Positions 7,775-17,402 of a stretch of 64,000 bases of DNA are shown one piece after another. The position numbers and the translations under genes were made by a program. This stretch comes from Sphingomonas rhizophila. Lineage in GTDB: Bacteria; Pseudomonadota; Alphaproteobacteria; Sphingomonadales; Sphingomonadaceae. The notes under the pieces were generated by a model. It was not told the DNA's origin, ran no database searches, and worked only from the letters and a program-made list of their open reading frames with translations. Every line of letters starts with the position of its first letter. Position 1 is the first letter of the stretch. Where the stretch lies: assembly GCF_014396585.1 (NCBI RefSeq), contig NZ_CP060717.1, positions 248,001-312,000 of the forward strand, written 5' to 3'.

Positions 7775-9051
7775 ATGAATGAAAAGATCGCGATCGTCGG
7801 CCTTGGTTATGTTGGCCTGCCGCTGGCCGTTGCACTGTCGAACAAGGCCGATGTCCTCGGTTTCGACGTCAACCCGCGCCGCGTCGAGGAACTGAAGAGC
7901 GGTTTCGACGGAACCAACGAGATCGCGGCCGACGTCCTTGCCAGCTCCTCCCTGCAGCTGACGAACGATGCCCAGGACCTCAAGGGGCGAAGCCTTTTCA
8001 TCGTCACGGTGCCGACCCCGATCGACGACGCCAACCGTCCCGACTTCGGCGCTATCATGGCTGCCTGCAAGCTCGTCGGTCCGGCCCTGACGAAGGGGTC
8101 GGTCGTCGTGTTCGAAAGCACGGTCTATCCTGGCGTCACCGAGGACATTTGCGGACCGGCGCTGGAAGCATCGTCGGGCCTGGATTGCGGATCGGACTTC
8201 ACGCTTGGCTACAGCCCGGAGCGGATCAATCCGGGCGACAAGGAGCATCCGCTCGAAAAGATCGTCAAGATCGTCGCCGCGCAGGACGACGCCACGTTGC
8301 AACGCCTGACCGCCGTCTACGGATCGATCATCACGGCGGGGCTCCACCAGGCGCCGTCGATCAAGGTCGCCGAAGCGGCCAAGGTGCTCGAAAATACCCA
8401 GCGCGACGTCAACATCGCGCTGATGAACGAAGTGTCCAAGATTTGCGACCTGGCCGGAATCCGATCGGGGACGTGCTGGCCGCTGCGGGCACCAAGTGGA
8501 ACTTCCTCAAATTCTACCCGGGCCTGGTGGGTGGCCACTGCATCGGCGTCGATCCCTATTACCTGACCGCCAAGGCGGAGGAGATGGGCTATCACCCCGA
8601 AGTCATCCTGTCGGGTCGCCGGGTCAACGACAGCATGGGCGCCTATATCGCGCAGCGGCTCATCAAGCTTCTGTCCAAGCACGACAAACCGCTGAAGTCA
8701 CTGCGTGTCGGCATCCTAGGCTTAACGTTCAAGGAGAACGTCCCCGACATTCGCAACAGCAAGGTCGTCGACATCTACCGCGAGTTGTCGTCGTTTGGAT
8801 TGCAGCCGATCGTTCACGATCCCCATGCCAATCCCGGTGATGTCAAATCGGAATATGGTGTCGAATTGTCCACAATAGATAATTTTCTTAACCTCGACGC
8901 CCTAATACTCGCCGTCCCGCACTTAACTTATCAGAGCTTTGATGTTAGCGGATTTGCCAACATGATTGCCGAAAACGGCATCCTGATCGATGTTCGCAGC
9001 TCCATTCGTTCGGACCAGCTGCGAAACGACATCGATTATTGGAGCCTTTAA
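7775..9051 (+). CDS. tviB: UDP-N-acetylhexosamine 6-dehydrogenase (TviB/WbpA type), -1 frameshift near 8464
   Basis: Oxidises a UDP-HexNAc to the uronic acid with two NAD+, giving a charged capsule sugar. The NAD site is [15 protein letters not shown] near the start; then [35 protein letters not shown], and the catalytic-cysteine motif [14 protein letters not shown]. The best family match is the TviB/WbpA subgroup, not simple UDP-glucose dehydrogenase. The frame breaks at about 8461-8466 (in [19 protein letters not shown]); 1277 bases is 2 modulo 3, and one restored base gives 425 aa, the normal size. It is the first gene of the capsule operon. The acid product could be GlcNAcA or, with an epimerase elsewhere, GalNAcA. 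Confidence 0.87.
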
Positions 9052-9082
9052 TTTGGGCGAGTAAAGGTAATTTTAGCGCATC

Positions 9083-11584
9083 ATGCAGAAACTTCGCGTC
9101 ACCCCGATCGGCACCTGCAGAATCCATAATCCGCTTCGGCAGGCCTCGACGAAGTTTCCGATCGCGCTCGAGCGCGCGGGCATCTACGGTTTCACGCACA
9201 CCAGTGGCGAAGCGCTTCAGATGCTCCGTTACCTGGCCGGTGAAAAGTCGTTCGACGAACGCGCCAAGGCCGTCATTTTCCGGCCGGACCGGGCCGAGGG
9301 TGCCGATTCCGCCCCGGCCGGCTGGACCCCTGCCGACCTGCAGATCGTCGAGATCAGTTCCGCCAAGAACATCAGCGTCGGTGAAGACAGCGTCCAGGTA
9401 AATTATCTTTACCGGCAGTTCGCGGACTTCTTCTCGAGCAGCGCGCGCACGCAGCAATATTGGTCGCTGGTCAAGCGTGGAGATCGCGCCGCCCTTCGCG
9501 ACTTCCTGCGCGGCGAGGCGACGTACAATATCCTGAAGACCGACGATCGCGTCCTGTTGCTCAATCTCCGCATGGAGCAGCAGGACTTCGCGAGCATCAA
9601 GTCAGACATGGCGGAGATCGTCGAGCGGACCGGCCGCGACGCCGTCCTGTTCGTGACCCATGTTGACGCCAGGACCGCGGACGGCTCCTTCATCCCGGCG
9701 CGCAAGCGGGTCATCCAGTGGGTGAAACTCGCAGCGGGGCAGCTGGACGTGCCGTGCTTCGATCCGACGGCGGCCATGACCGACTTCGGCCAGGAACGCG
9801 CGCTGGAGCGCGGCGGGCTCGACCTCACCCATTTCACGCCTGCCTTCGCCGATCGGGTCTATGCGGAGATGCATCGCGAGCACATCGGCCAGCTGATGGA
9901 AAGCAAGCCCGGACTGGACCGCGAGAGCGAGGCGCTGGGCCGTCAGCAGATGCTCGCGGACAGCATCGATGCCCTGATGCGGTTCGACGATTTCATCGTC
10001 GGCACCCGGCGGCTGCACAGTGCTCTGCGCGCCGAGCCAGGCGCCGGCCCACTCCTCGAGTTGCGCGGCAAGGGGCTCGCGCACCTGGGCGATTTCGAAG
10101 GTGCGATCCGCGATCTCGAGCCGCTGGAGCAGGCGGCGAGCCTTTCCCCGGAAGGGCGGGTCGCGCTGGTCGAGGCCTACACCGCAACCGAGCAATGGCA
10201 GGCGGCGCTCGCGCTGGCGGAAATCCTTCTTGGTGACGAGTATGAGAATGCCGCCATCTATGCCTGCGCGGCGACGTCGGCCGAGCGGATTGGGCGGATC
10301 GACGCAGCCATCGGCTTCTGGAAGCAGGCTTTCCGCCTCGACCATTCGGACCTCAATGCGGCCCTTCATGCGCTGACCCTCCTGGCGCAGCTCGGCCGAA
10401 GCGACCAACTGGATACCTGGCGGGACGAGGTCCTGGAAAACAGCGTCGGCGGTTCGGACGGCGCGTTCGACCTAGCGCGATGGTCGGTCGATCACCGCGA
10501 CGATGGCATGTTCGCAAAGGTGTTCCTGAGCCTTGCGTCGGCCGATGCGGACAGCGCGGAACGGCAACTCGAAACGGCGCTGTCCGTCGGCATGTTCGAG
10601 GCCAGCGCGGTCGGCGTCCGGTCGCTGTCGGAAAACCAGGTCGAACTTCCGGCGGCGACGAGGGCGCGGATTGCGGCGCTGGCGGGAGAGGCGTCGGCGG
10701 ACCGGCTGGAAAAGGAGGACTTTGCGTCCGCCTACCTGCTTTCCAATGCGTCGGTGGCCCTCAAGCCCAATCGGGCCGCCAAGGTGACGCATCGGCGGGC
10801 CGAGCGTCATTATCGCGACCGAATCCGCGAGGCGTATCGCGCAGCCCGCTTCGAGGACGTCATCACGGCATGGCAAGACGCAGGCAACGCCCTGGTCCAG
10901 TTGGGCGACGCCGCCCGGCTTGCGGCGATGTCCTATCACAAGCTGGGGCAGAACGAGGAAGCGCTCGACCTGCTGCTCGGCATGAATGCGCGCCAGCCCG
11001 AGGACCCCGTGACGTTGCGGTGGATCGGGCGAACTTCGGCGCTGCTTGGCCGATTTGAGCTGGCCTATCCGAGCTACAGGGAATTGCTGGATTCGGCGGA
11101 TCCGGCGGCCGAACGCTTCCGCGATGAAGCCGAACGCTTCTTTGCGGGGGCCGACCGCCGCGCCCTTCGCCTGCTCCGCGTGATGATGGTGGAAGGACAG
11201 CTTTCCGAAGCCTTGACGTTGATCGACGCCATCCGGCCTCACTTCACCGACACCGGCCGGCTGCAGGTTGAAATCGATCGTGTCGCGCGACTGCTGCGTC
11301 AGCGGCTGCGCGACGTGGAGTCCGGGCTTGCCGAGGAGGACGAACGCGAGCGGACGTTGGCGTTGCTCCTGCGCCTCGCGCCCGACGATCCCGCCATCCT
11401 TCGCCGCATGGCCCTGGAGTTCATGCGACAGCAGCGCTTCGAGGACGCAATCGCGCCGTGGACCCGGCTCAACCAGCTGGTGCCGGATACCGAATCCACC
11501 CTTCGCAACCTGGAGCGCTGCCGCGTTCTTGCGGCGCGTCAAAGCAAGCAACGTGCCGGCCAGTCGCCGGCGTTCGCGCAATAA
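9083..11584 (+). CDS. SGNH/GSCFA-like domain plus TPR array, capsule-locus protein
   Basis: 833 aa, no signal peptide. Residues ~1-275 look like an SGNH-hydrolase-type domain: block I is PIGTCRIHNPL, and a possible Asp/His pair appears in LDLTHFTPAFADRVY around residue 250. This resembles GSCFA/WcbI-like polysaccharide enzymes, which are often acyl-esterases or acyltransferases. The remainder (~290-830) is helical TPR-type repeats, for example GKGLAHLGDFEGAIRDLEPL and SYHKLGQNEEALDLLLGMNA. It sits 31 bases after the dehydrogenase and 24 bases before a TPR-glycosyltransferase. The combination suggests modification of the capsule in a large cytoplasmic complex. Both enzymatic class and substrate are inference; only the operon setting and repeats are seen directly. 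Confidence 0.65.
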   Translation: MQKLRVTPIGTCRIHNPLRQASTKFPIALERAGIYGFTHTSGEALQMLRYLAGEKSFDERAKAVIFRPDRAEGADSAPAGWTPADLQIVEISSAKNISVGEDSVQVNYLYRQFADFFSSSARTQQYWSLVKRGDRAALRDFLRGEATYNILKTDDRVLLLNLRMEQQDFASIKSDMAEIVERTGRDAVLFVTHVDARTADGSFIPARKRVIQWVKLAAGQLDVPCFDPTAAMTDFGQERALERGGLDLTHFTPAFADRVYAEMHREHIGQLMESKPGLDRESEALGRQQMLADSIDALMRFDDFIVGTRRLHSALRAEPGAGPLLELRGKGLAHLGDFEGAIRDLEPLEQAASLSPEGRVALVEAYTATEQWQAALALAEILLGDEYENAAIYACAATSAERIGRIDAAIGFWKQAFRLDHSDLNAALHALTLLAQLGRSDQLDTWRDEVLENSVGGSDGAFDLARWSVDHRDDGMFAKVFLSLASADADSAERQLETALSVGMFEASAVGVRSLSENQVELPAATRARIAALAGEASADRLEKEDFASAYLLSNASVALKPNRAAKVTHRRAERHYRDRIREAYRAARFEDVITAWQDAGNALVQLGDAARLAAMSYHKLGQNEEALDLLLGMNARQPEDPVTLRWIGRTSALLGRFELAYPSYRELLDSADPAAERFRDEAERFFAGADRRALRLLRVMMVEGQLSEALTLIDAIRPHFTDTGRLQVEIDRVARLLRQRLRDVESGLAEEDERERTLALLLRLAPDDPAILRRMALEFMRQQRFEDAIAPWTRLNQLVPDTESTLRNLERCRVLAARQSKQRAGQSPAFAQ

Positions 11585-11607
11585 CCTCGCTGAAAGACCG
11601 GTAAGTC

Positions 11608-13532
11608 ATGTACAAGAGTAACATCGCGTCTCTCGGCGGCACGTTCGATCCACCGGAATCGGGAGTACCCTCGTCGCCTGATGAAGCCGCCGCCTTCCTG
11701 GTTGCGATCGAGGGGGATGATGAATTCGACGCCTATTGGGCGTTGTTCGAGCAGATTTTCCCGCACGACGAATCCATCAGCCTTGCCCGGATCCGGCGTC
11801 TCATTCGCGCGAAATCCTATGCGAAGGCCATCGAACTGATCGACGGCCATGCGTTCAATGAAGACATTGATCCGCTCGCGCTGCAGACCAAGGCTGACCT
11901 GCTCTACGATGCCCGCGAGTTCGATCGATCGCATGCCGCGCACTGCCAGCTGATCGGTCACTTCCCGGAGCGAAGGGACATCACCGTCAACTATGCCAAG
12001 CGCCTCGTCGCCGACGGCTTCCTGACGCGCGCGTTCGACCTGCTCCAGCCGCTTGAAGGGACATTTGCCGCGGGCTCGAAGAGCGAAGCGTTGTGGATCA
12101 AGACATGCAGCACATTCGAGCTGCTGTGCGAGCTCGAGCAGCGGCGCCTCTCCGACGATGAGGACGCCCGGCTGATGGCGATGAAGCATGCCATCCTGTG
12201 GTTCGCAGACCGCGAGGTGCCCGCGGCCAACGCCCCGGGCCTTGGCCGGTTGAGCCTCATTACCGGCAGCCTTGGTCCGGGCGGCGCCGAGCGCCAGCTG
12301 ACACGGGTCGCCATCGAACTTGAACGGGCCCGCAAGGCCGGCCGGACGATCGCGGATCACGAGCTATCGCGCCCGGTCGAGATCATCGTTCGCTCGCATG
12401 GCCCGGAAAAGCAGAACGACTTCTACCTGCGTGAAGTGCAGGCGGGCGGCGTGGAGCTAGTCCAGCTGAACGAGGCGACGCCGGTATCTTCTCGAATGCT
12501 GGGCGTCGAAAACGAGACGCTCAAGCTGCTGCTCGACTATCTTCCGCCAAGTGTGAACTACGGCGTCAAGCGCCTGTCGCAGCATTTGGTGAATTCGAAG
12601 ACCGATACGGCGTCGGCCTGGCAGGATGGTGCCTGCCTGTTCGCCGGGCTCGCGGCGCTGGTTGCCGGCGTGCCGCATATCCAGCTGGCGATCCGCGGCC
12701 TTCCGCCGATCCTTCGCAAGCACATGTTCCGGCCGGAATATGAAGTGATGTACCGCGCCATGGCGCAAATCCCGGGCGTTACCTTCCTCAGCAACAACCG
12801 CGCTTCGGCGCGCGCCTATTCGGAATGGCTCGATATTCCCGTCGACCGCTTCGCGATCGTCTACAACGGGGTCGAGCCGATGCAGGTCCGCGGCACCGAG
12901 GAGTGCGAGCGCAAATGGGCCGGGTTCCTGGCCGCGACGTCCGATGCGACGCATACGATCGGGAGCGTCTTTCGGTTCGATACGGACAAGCAGCCCAATC
13001 TGTGGATCCGCTTCGCCGCGCGCTATCTCAAGGCCCACCCCAAGACGCGCATCGTCATGGTCGGGGCGGGCGTCTGCTCCCCGGCGCGATCAAGCTGGCG
13101 GAAGATCTCGGGATTGCCGACCGGATCCTGTTCACCGACCGGTCCAGCACGGTCGGCTACTGGGTGGCGAAGATGGACGTCTTCCTGCTTCTGTCGCGGT
13201 ACGAAGGCCTGCCCAACGTGCTGATCGAAGCGCAGTATATGGGCGTCCGCGTGGTCACAACGCCGGCGGGCGGCGCCTCGGAATGCCTGATCAATGGCAC
13301 GACGGGCTACGTGCTCGAGTGCTGTGAACAGCCGTGCCTCGATAATCTGGTGATGCGAGCCCATGAACTGGCGAACCGCGCCGGGGATCGCTCGCTGTTC
13401 GCGCTCGACGGCGCCGGCCGCCGCTTCCTCGACGAGAATTTCTCCATCCCGCAGATGCTGAAGAGCTTTGTGTCGTGCACGGCGTCCACTTGCGCGAGCG
13501 AGGCCGACCAGCTTCAATCGCAGGCCGCTTAG
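11608..13532 (+). CDS. GT4-type glycosyltransferase with N-terminal TPR-like region, -1 frameshift near 13066
   Basis: About 641 aa after restoring one base. Residues ~1-210 are helical repeats (LARIRRLIRAKSYAKAIELI and similar). The transferase part begins LSLITGSLGPGGAERQLTRVA, a typical GT4 N-terminal glycine loop followed by a GGAERQ motif. In the middle is FAIVYNGVEP. The C-terminal donor-binding block is SRYEGLPNVLIEAQYMGVRVV, containing the E-x7-E motif. The frame breaks at 13061-13070 inside MVGAG/GRLLPGAIKLAEDLGI in a G run; 1925 bases is 2 modulo 3. It probably adds a capsule sugar in the cytoplasm. The donor is unknown. The fused repeat region is unusual for GT4 and is shared in style with its neighbours. 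Confidence 0.82.
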
Positions 13533-13542
13533 AGGGTTGCCC

Positions 13543-14595
13543 ATGATTTGCCGTCTCGGCGCGCTCGCCGCGCTTTCCCTGATGATTGCGGGCTGCGTCA
13601 TGCCGCGCGCGGGCAGCTCCTACAGCGAGGTGCAGGAGGCGTCGGCGCAAGGCCGAATCAACCTCGTCCCGGTCACGCCGTCGACCCTTCCCGCGGCGCC
13701 TGCCGCGACCGGCTCGTTCCCGGCAGAGTTCGTAGCCGCCGAACCGGTGGCGCAGGACGCGCTCGGACCGGGGGATACGGTCAACATCCGGGTCATCGAA
13801 GGTGGGACGCCGACCGTTTTCACGGCGAACAACGGTGACCTTGGCGAGATTCCGGTGGACGAGCGCGGACGTGTGTTCGTGCCGTTCGCCGGCAGTTTCC
13901 AGGCCGCCGACCGTACCGCGGCCGAGCTTCGCGTGGACATCGCCCGGCGATTGCGCACCGTCGTCCGCAACCCGCAGGTCGACGTCCGGCCGGTGAAGGT
14001 TCGAAGCCGCCTGGTGAGCGTCCAGGGCAATGCCGCCAAGGCTGGAACCTACCCGATCGAGCGCGGCCGCACGCGGCTCGGCGAACTGCTTGGTGAAGTC
14101 GCACCCGATCTCAAGACGCCGGAGATGATGGACGTCACCGTTCGCCGCGACGGTCGGGCAGGGACGGTGCGGATGGCCGATATCCTCGCCAATCCGTCCC
14201 TGGACATCGCGCTCAGGCCTGGCGATTCCATCGTTCTCAACGCCATCGTGCAGCAGGTGACGGTGCTCGGCGCCGCCGGGGCGCAGGGCCAGGTCCGGAT
14301 CGAGCGCCGCGATTTCAGCGTGGCCGACGTGCTGGGGCAATCGCGTGGATTGAATGACGATGCGGCCGATCCGCGCGGCGTCTACCTTATCCGCGCGACC
14401 GGCCAAGGCACGCCGGTGGTCTACCAGTTCGAAATGCGTGACCCTCAAACCGTCGCCCTCGCGGGGCGCTTCCGCGTACGCGACAAGGATACGGTCTACA
14501 TCTCCAACGCGCCGTTCACCCAGACGCGGAAGGCCCTCGGCGCCATCACCCAGTCGCTCGGCGGAATCCGTTCGGCGGTCACGGTCGTTCCGTAA
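13543..14595 (+). CDS. Outer-membrane capsule export lipoprotein (Wza/KpsD/BexD family)
   Basis: 350 aa. The ATG at 13543 follows AGAGGG by 7 bases; an upstream extension is rejected. The N-terminus is a lipoprotein signal (LGALAALSLMIAGC, cysteine at ~18). The Poly_export region starts at LGPGDTVNIRVIEGG and is followed by IPVDERGRVFVPFAGSF, then SLBB-like repeats (VSVQGNAAKAGTYPIERGRT, VTVLGAAGAQGQVRI) and RVRDKDTVYISNAPF. This is the translocon for capsule across the outer membrane. It directly precedes kpsM with no gap, followed by kpsT and kpsE, a complete export set. A second, non-lipoprotein member of the family lies at 59198-59779 for the other polysaccharide. Confidence 0.92.
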   Translation: MICRLGALAALSLMIAGCVMPRAGSSYSEVQEASAQGRINLVPVTPSTLPAAPAATGSFPAEFVAAEPVAQDALGPGDTVNIRVIEGGTPTVFTANNGDLGEIPVDERGRVFVPFAGSFQAADRTAAELRVDIARRLRTVVRNPQVDVRPVKVRSRLVSVQGNAAKAGTYPIERGRTRLGELLGEVAPDLKTPEMMDVTVRRDGRAGTVRMADILANPSLDIALRPGDSIVLNAIVQQVTVLGAAGAQGQVRIERRDFSVADVLGQSRGLNDDAADPRGVYLIRATGQGTPVVYQFEMRDPQTVALAGRFRVRDKDTVYISNAPFTQTRKALGAITQSLGGIRSAVTVVP

Positions 14596-15399
14596 ATGCT
14601 CGATCGCGGCGCGATCTCCAAGGCGCACCACGGCCGGGGCCTGGCCGAATGGTGTCGGGTGCAGGTCGACCTGGTGCTTGCCCTCATCGAGCGGGACGTA
14701 CGGTCGCGCTTCGGTGAAACGGGTGCCGGATACGGCCTGGCGTTCCTTGCCCCACTGGCCTGGATTGGCGCCACCTACCTCGCGTTCTGGCTCATCGGCC
14801 GGACGTCGCCGGTCTACGCCGACACCATCACCTTCATCATCTCCGGACTGATCCCCTATGCGCTGTTCCGCTATGCGGTGACGGCGGTCGGTCGTGCCCG
14901 TTCGCTGGCGCGGCCACTGATGATCTACCCGACCATCACCGAGGGGCATGTCGCGGCCGCCGCCGCCGTCCTCGAATTCGTCAACGGACTGGTGTTGCTG
15001 GGGATCGTCCTGGCGCTGAACTGGGTCGTCTTCGGCGACTTCGAAATGGCAGATCCGTTCGCGTTCCTGTGGGGTATGGTCCTTTGCTGGGCGCTGGGGG
15101 CAAGCTACGCCTACGCCCTGCTCAGCTTGTCGCGCATCAACAGCCGGATCCAGTCGATCGGCCTGGTGCTCATCCGGCCGACCTTCTTCCTGTCCGCCAT
15201 CCTGTTCACTGCCAACGAACTGCCCGAACGGATCCTGGAGGTGCTTGGCTGGAATCCCTTGCTTCACGCCGTCGAGATCGCGCGTGACGGCATGCTATTC
15301 CACTATGAATCGCGCGTCGCCTCCGCCGGCTACGCGCTGGCGTGCGTCGCCGGACTGCTTTTGCTGGCGGTCGCCGCCAACGCCGCGCGGCGCGACTGA
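14596..15399 (+). CDS. kpsM: Capsule ABC transporter permease (KpsM family)
   Basis: 267 aa, starting at the ATG that abuts the preceding TAA. It is an ABC-2 permease with about six membrane helices: the amphipathic N-terminal region LALIERDVRSRFGETGAGYG, then LAFLAPLAWIGATYLAFWLI, PYALFRYAVTAVGRARSL, a hydrophobic AAAAVLEFVNGLVLLGIVLA, FLWGMVLCWALGASYAYALL, and IRPTFFLSAILFTANELPER before WNPLLHAVEIARDGMLF. The order and the late periplasmic loop are standard for KpsM/CtrC. It exports the finished capsule chain across the inner membrane together with the next gene, whose start overlaps this stop (TGATG). Confidence 0.93.
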   Translation: MLDRGAISKAHHGRGLAEWCRVQVDLVLALIERDVRSRFGETGAGYGLAFLAPLAWIGATYLAFWLIGRTSPVYADTITFIISGLIPYALFRYAVTAVGRARSLARPLMIYPTITEGHVAAAAAVLEFVNGLVLLGIVLALNWVVFGDFEMADPFAFLWGMVLCWALGASYAYALLSLSRINSRIQSIGLVLIRPTFFLSAILFTANELPERILEVLGWNPLLHAVEIARDGMLFHYESRVASAGYALACVAGLLLLAVAANAARRD

Positions 15400-16100
15400 T
15401 GTGGGGCTTCGTCAATTGCTCGCGCTACTTCCGCACGGGCGGCGCGCCGATGATCGTCCTCCACGACGCATCGCTGCGCGTCGACACGACGGAAAAGGTC
15501 GCCGTCCTCATCCGCGCCGGGCAGGGGAAGTCGACGATCATCCGGATGCTTGCCGGGCTCGAGATGCCCGACAGCGGCACCGTGCTGCGCGACGCCGGCG
15601 GCTGGCCGCTTGGCTATTCCGGCGGAATGAACGCCGAAATGACGGGTGAGGCGAACATCCGCACCCTTGCGAAATTCGCCGACGTCGACCCGCTGGAACT
15701 GTCGGCGTTCTGCTACGACTTTTCCGAGCTCGGCAGCGCCTATCACCAGCCGGTGAAAACCTATTCCTCGACGATGAAGGGACGACTGGGGATGGCCGCA
15801 AGTCTCGGCCTTCCGGCGCGGACCTACCTTGCCGACGACCGGCTGGTCAGCGGCGATGAGGCGTTCCGCGCCAAGGCCGGCGCCGCGCTGGCGGAACGGC
15901 TGCAAGACACCGGCCTCATCTTCGTCGCTTCCAATCCGCGGCAGGCGAAGGACGTCTGCGACCGATATTATGTGGTCAATGACGGCGCGTTCGTTGCCTG
16001 CGACGATTATGACCACGCCTGCGCGATGCTGGACGCCTCGCAGGTCGACGACGCGGGCAGCCCGCTCGACGCCGACATCCCGCTATTCGACTTGGTCTAG
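15399..16100 (+). CDS. kpsT: Divergent capsule ABC transporter ATP-binding protein (KpsT family)
   Basis: 233 aa, ATG at 15399 in a TGATG overlap with kpsM. The family is recognisable from FRTGGAPMIVLHDASLRVD, from STIIRMLAGLEMPDSGTV, and from FSELGSAYHQPVKTYSSTM. Several ATPase landmarks are altered. The P-loop reads IRAGQGKST, with Ile where the first Gly should be. The signature is YSSTM. Walker B reads TYLADD, with Asp in place of the catalytic Glu. The switch histidine is missing in LIFVASNP (KpsT proteins have a His near V-S-H). There is no frameshift or stop. It may hydrolyse ATP slowly, use residues in another way, or need a partner ATPase. The role in the capsule exporter is clear from context. 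Confidence 0.82.
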   Translation: MWGFVNCSRYFRTGGAPMIVLHDASLRVDTTEKVAVLIRAGQGKSTIIRMLAGLEMPDSGTVLRDAGGWPLGYSGGMNAEMTGEANIRTLAKFADVDPLELSAFCYDFSELGSAYHQPVKTYSSTMKGRLGMAASLGLPARTYLADDRLVSGDEAFRAKAGAALAERLQDTGLIFVASNPRQAKDVCDRYYVVNDGAFVACDDYDHACAMLDASQVDDAGSPLDADIPLFDLV

Positions 16101-16124
16101 TGCGGCCCCTAATAGGATCAGACG

Positions 16125-17402
16125 ATGAATGAAGACCGCATCCGTAACTGGCAGGAGCGACGCAAGTTCGCGGCCGAGGCCGCAGACCCGGTGGACGCGG
16201 CACCGTCGGCAGACGACAAGGAATCGGGACCCGAGAGCCGCCTTGACCAGGCGCGTCGCGAGATCGTCGAGCGACGGCGCCTGCGGTGGCGGTCGAACCT
16301 TCGGTTGCTCGCCCTGCTGGTCCTCGCGCCGATTGGCGCGATCATGCTTTACGTCGGCCTGGTCGCGACGCCGCTCCATGAGGGCGAAGCGGTCTTCACC
16401 GTGCAGACGAGCAGCAATTCGGGCGCCGCGGCCGGGCCCGGCCTGTTCACCGTGACGTCCGCCAACAGCAGCATCGCCGACGCGTTCAAGGTCCGCGCCT
16501 TCATCCTGTCACGGCCGATGCTTGATCATATGGAGAAGCGTCACGGCTTTCTCGACCATTTCGCCGGACCTGAAATGGATATGCTGACGCGGTACCGGGG
16601 GCCGTTCGGGCTCAACCGCGATCCGTTCAAATATTACCTCAAGCGCGTGTCGGTGATGGTCGACGTGCAGGAAGGCATCCTGCGCCTGCGGGTGGAGGCC
16701 CGCACCCCGCAGGACGCGATCCGCTTCGGCAACGGGATCCTGGCGGCGGCGGAGCGGCATGTGAACGCCGCCTCCGACAAGATCGGCGCCGACCAGGTCG
16801 AGGCGCTGACCCGCGACGTCCAGGATGCGGAGCGGCAGGTCGCAAGCTCGCGCCAGTCGTTCGCGGCGGTGCAGGCGCGGCGCGGCGACATCGCGCCGGA
16901 ACAGACGGTCGCCGCGGTTTACCAGCTGATCAGTTCGCTCAACCTGCAACTGTCCGAAGCGCGGCGGCAACGCGATGCGCTCCGTGCGGAAGGGCTGGTT
17001 GACAGTCCGTTGCTGCCCGGGCTCGAGCAGCGCGTTCGCGACATCCAGGCGCAAATCGTCGAGCAGCGCGGTCGCCTGGCCAACCCGTCGGGCGGTTCGC
17101 TGTCGCGGACGCTTAGCGATTTCGAGGGCGCGTCCAGCCGCAAGGAAATCGCGCAGGCCCGCTGGCAGTCGACGCTCAACACGCTCCAGCAGGCATACCT
17201 CGACCTGATCCAGCAGCGCCGTTATTTCGTCCTCATCGTCGGCATGTCCGCCGACACTTTCGCCCGCGTGCGTGACGTGCCGTCGATCGCGGGGCCGATC
17301 CTGCTGTTCCTGGCGATCATCGCGCTCGTGACCCTGCTCGTGCGGCGTTACCGGACGGGCGAGATTTCCGCCGGGGCGCTTCGCGAGCGTTTGCCATGGT
17401 AG
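16125..17402 (+). CDS. kpsE: Capsule export inner-membrane periplasmic adaptor (KpsE/Wzz-like, PCP family)
   Basis: 425 aa, ATG at 16125 after AGGA. After a charged cytoplasmic N-terminus (~60 residues) there is a membrane helix LRLLALLVLAPIGAIMLYVG, then a large periplasmic domain with coiled-coil stretches (VEALTRDVQDAERQVASSRQ and SLNLQLSEARRQRDALRAEG), and a second helix AGPILLFLAIIALVTLLV near the C-terminus. This two-helix layout is that of KpsE/CtrB proteins, which connect the ABC exporter with the outer-membrane Wza/KpsD protein. No kinase domain is attached. It overlaps the next gene by 7 bases. Confidence 0.9.
   Translation: MNEDRIRNWQERRKFAAEAADPVDAAPSADDKESGPESRLDQARREIVERRRLRWRSNLRLLALLVLAPIGAIMLYVGLVATPLHEGEAVFTVQTSSNSGAAAGPGLFTVTSANSSIADAFKVRAFILSRPMLDHMEKRHGFLDHFAGPEMDMLTRYRGPFGLNRDPFKYYLKRVSVMVDVQEGILRLRVEARTPQDAIRFGNGILAAAERHVNAASDKIGADQVEALTRDVQDAERQVASSRQSFAAVQARRGDIAPEQTVAAVYQLISSLNLQLSEARRQRDALRAEGLVDSPLLPGLEQRVRDIQAQIVEQRGRLANPSGGSLSRTLSDFEGASSRKEIAQARWQSTLNTLQQAYLDLIQQRRYFVLIVGMSADTFARVRDVPSIAGPILLFLAIIALVTLLVRRYRTGEISAGALRERLPW

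Noticed and set aside
7610-8347. Minus-strand frame across the start of the UDP-HexNAc dehydrogenase
   Set aside because: Opposes a conserved Rossmann enzyme; no ribosome site or recognisable motif.
13291-15267. A 658-codon open frame on the minus strand across the Wza and KpsM genes
   Set aside because: No start signal or motif; the opposite strand holds three well-supported export genes.
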